Assembly (NCBI RefSeq): GCF_047654785.1
Contig: NZ_JASGKQ010000002.1
Span: forward strand, 935,444-999,443
DNA length: 64,000 bases
Reading direction: 5' to 3'
From: Pelomonas sp047654785
Lineage (GTDB): Bacteria > Pseudomonadota > Gammaproteobacteria > Burkholderiales > Burkholderiaceae_C
The notes below the pieces were generated by a model. That model saw nothing but the letters and a program-made list of their open reading frames with translations, made no database searches and had not been told where the DNA came from. Below are positions 63,685-64,000 of this stretch, one piece after another. A program made the translations under genes and the position numbers. The stretch's first letter is position 1. Each line of letters begins with the position of its first letter.

Positions 63685-64000
63685 ATGGCGCAAGCAACCC
63701 CCTACAGCTACACCGAGCGCAAGCGGATCCGCAAGAGCTTCGGCAAGCGCGAGAGCGTTCTCAACGTCCCCTATCTGCTGACGATGCAGAAGGACAGCTA
63801 CGTGGCCTTCCTGCAGAAGGACGTGCCCCCCGCCAAGCGCAAGCCCGAGGGCTTGCAGGCGGCCTTCCTGTCGGCGTTCCCGATTGTTTCGCACAACGGT
63901 TTCGTCGAGATGAAGTTCCTCGAGTTCAACATCGCCAAGCCGCCGTTCGACACCCGCGAGTGCCAGCAGCGGGGGTTGACCTACGCAGCCGCCGTGCGCG
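63685..64000 (+). CDS. rpoB: DNA-directed RNA polymerase beta subunit, 5' part only
   Basis: The first 105 codons of rpoB, running off the window end. The translation MAQATPYSYTERKRIRKSFG, then VPYLLTMQKDSYVAFLQ, matches the beta-subunit N-terminus of Burkholderiales. GGAG lies five bases before the ATG. The rest of the gene and rpoC are expected to follow. Confidence 0.98.
   Translation, partial: MAQATPYSYTERKRIRKSFGKRESVLNVPYLLTMQKDSYVAFLQKDVPPAKRKPEGLQAAFLSAFPIVSHNGFVEMKFLEFNIAKPPFDTRECQQRGLTYAAAVR

Overview
This is a high-GC window (protein genes mostly about 70% G+C by eye) from a betaproteobacterium, most likely Burkholderiales in or near the Roseateles/Mitsuaria/Rubrivivax group. The evidence is gene order. 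The right end carries tRNA-Tyr, tRNA-Gly, tRNA-Thr, tuf, tRNA-Trp, secE, nusG, rplKAJL and rpoB. The left half carries the conserved corC-lnt-glyQ-glyS-gmhB-plsC-ygjP block and an hslVU block. The genus is an inference.

Layout. 1-6.9 kb: end of an EAL phosphodiesterase gene, a MidA-type methyltransferase, glyoxalase I, a PanE-like reductase, an Lrp-type regulator divergent from glmS, and truD. 7.0-7.2 kb: a very small gene (31 residues, membrane-like) with its own strong promoter, operator-like repeats and terminator. 7.3-10.9 kb: a branched-chain amino acid type ABC transporter whose permease LivM and ATPase LivG are fused. 10.9-15.4 kb: a frameshifted NTF2-like gene, a perfect 41-bp palindrome in front of a DUF4143 ATPase, a PEP-CTERM GDSL hydrolase, and a MerR (LiuR-like)/metallo-hydrolase divergent pair. 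15.5-23.3 kb: the minus-strand housekeeping block, including a GmhB homologue lacking two catalytic aspartates. 23.4-29.2 kb: CobW GTPase, DksA, a STAS protein and HslVU.

29.2-37.4 kb is the most unusual segment. It is a minus-strand operon encoding a fused DyP-type peroxidase/cytochrome P450 (about 1177 residues), an 849-residue winged-helix/STAND ATPase regulator, and a subtilisin-like protein whose catalytic serine is threonine; a LuxR-type protein follows. The regulator and protease genes overlap by 4 bp.

37.6-43.8 kb: coaX, a Tat-lipoprotein intradiol dioxygenase overlapping an OmpR-type two-component pair, a PilZ gene with no ordinary start codon, and a TPR/GAF protein. 43.9-53.5 kb: a tightly packed chitin/N-acetylglucosamine operon (kinase, GntR repressor, NagA, SIS deaminase, GH3, MFS, GH16, GH18, NagX). 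A TonB-dependent receptor at 54.6-57.3 kb probably belongs to the same regulon, because both promoter regions carry paired TGGT half-sites 11 bp apart. Together these would bring chito-oligosaccharides across the outer membrane, trim them, import and phosphorylate GlcNAc, and return it to fructose-6-phosphate. 57.8-64 kb: tRNAs and the translation/transcription operon, ending inside rpoB.
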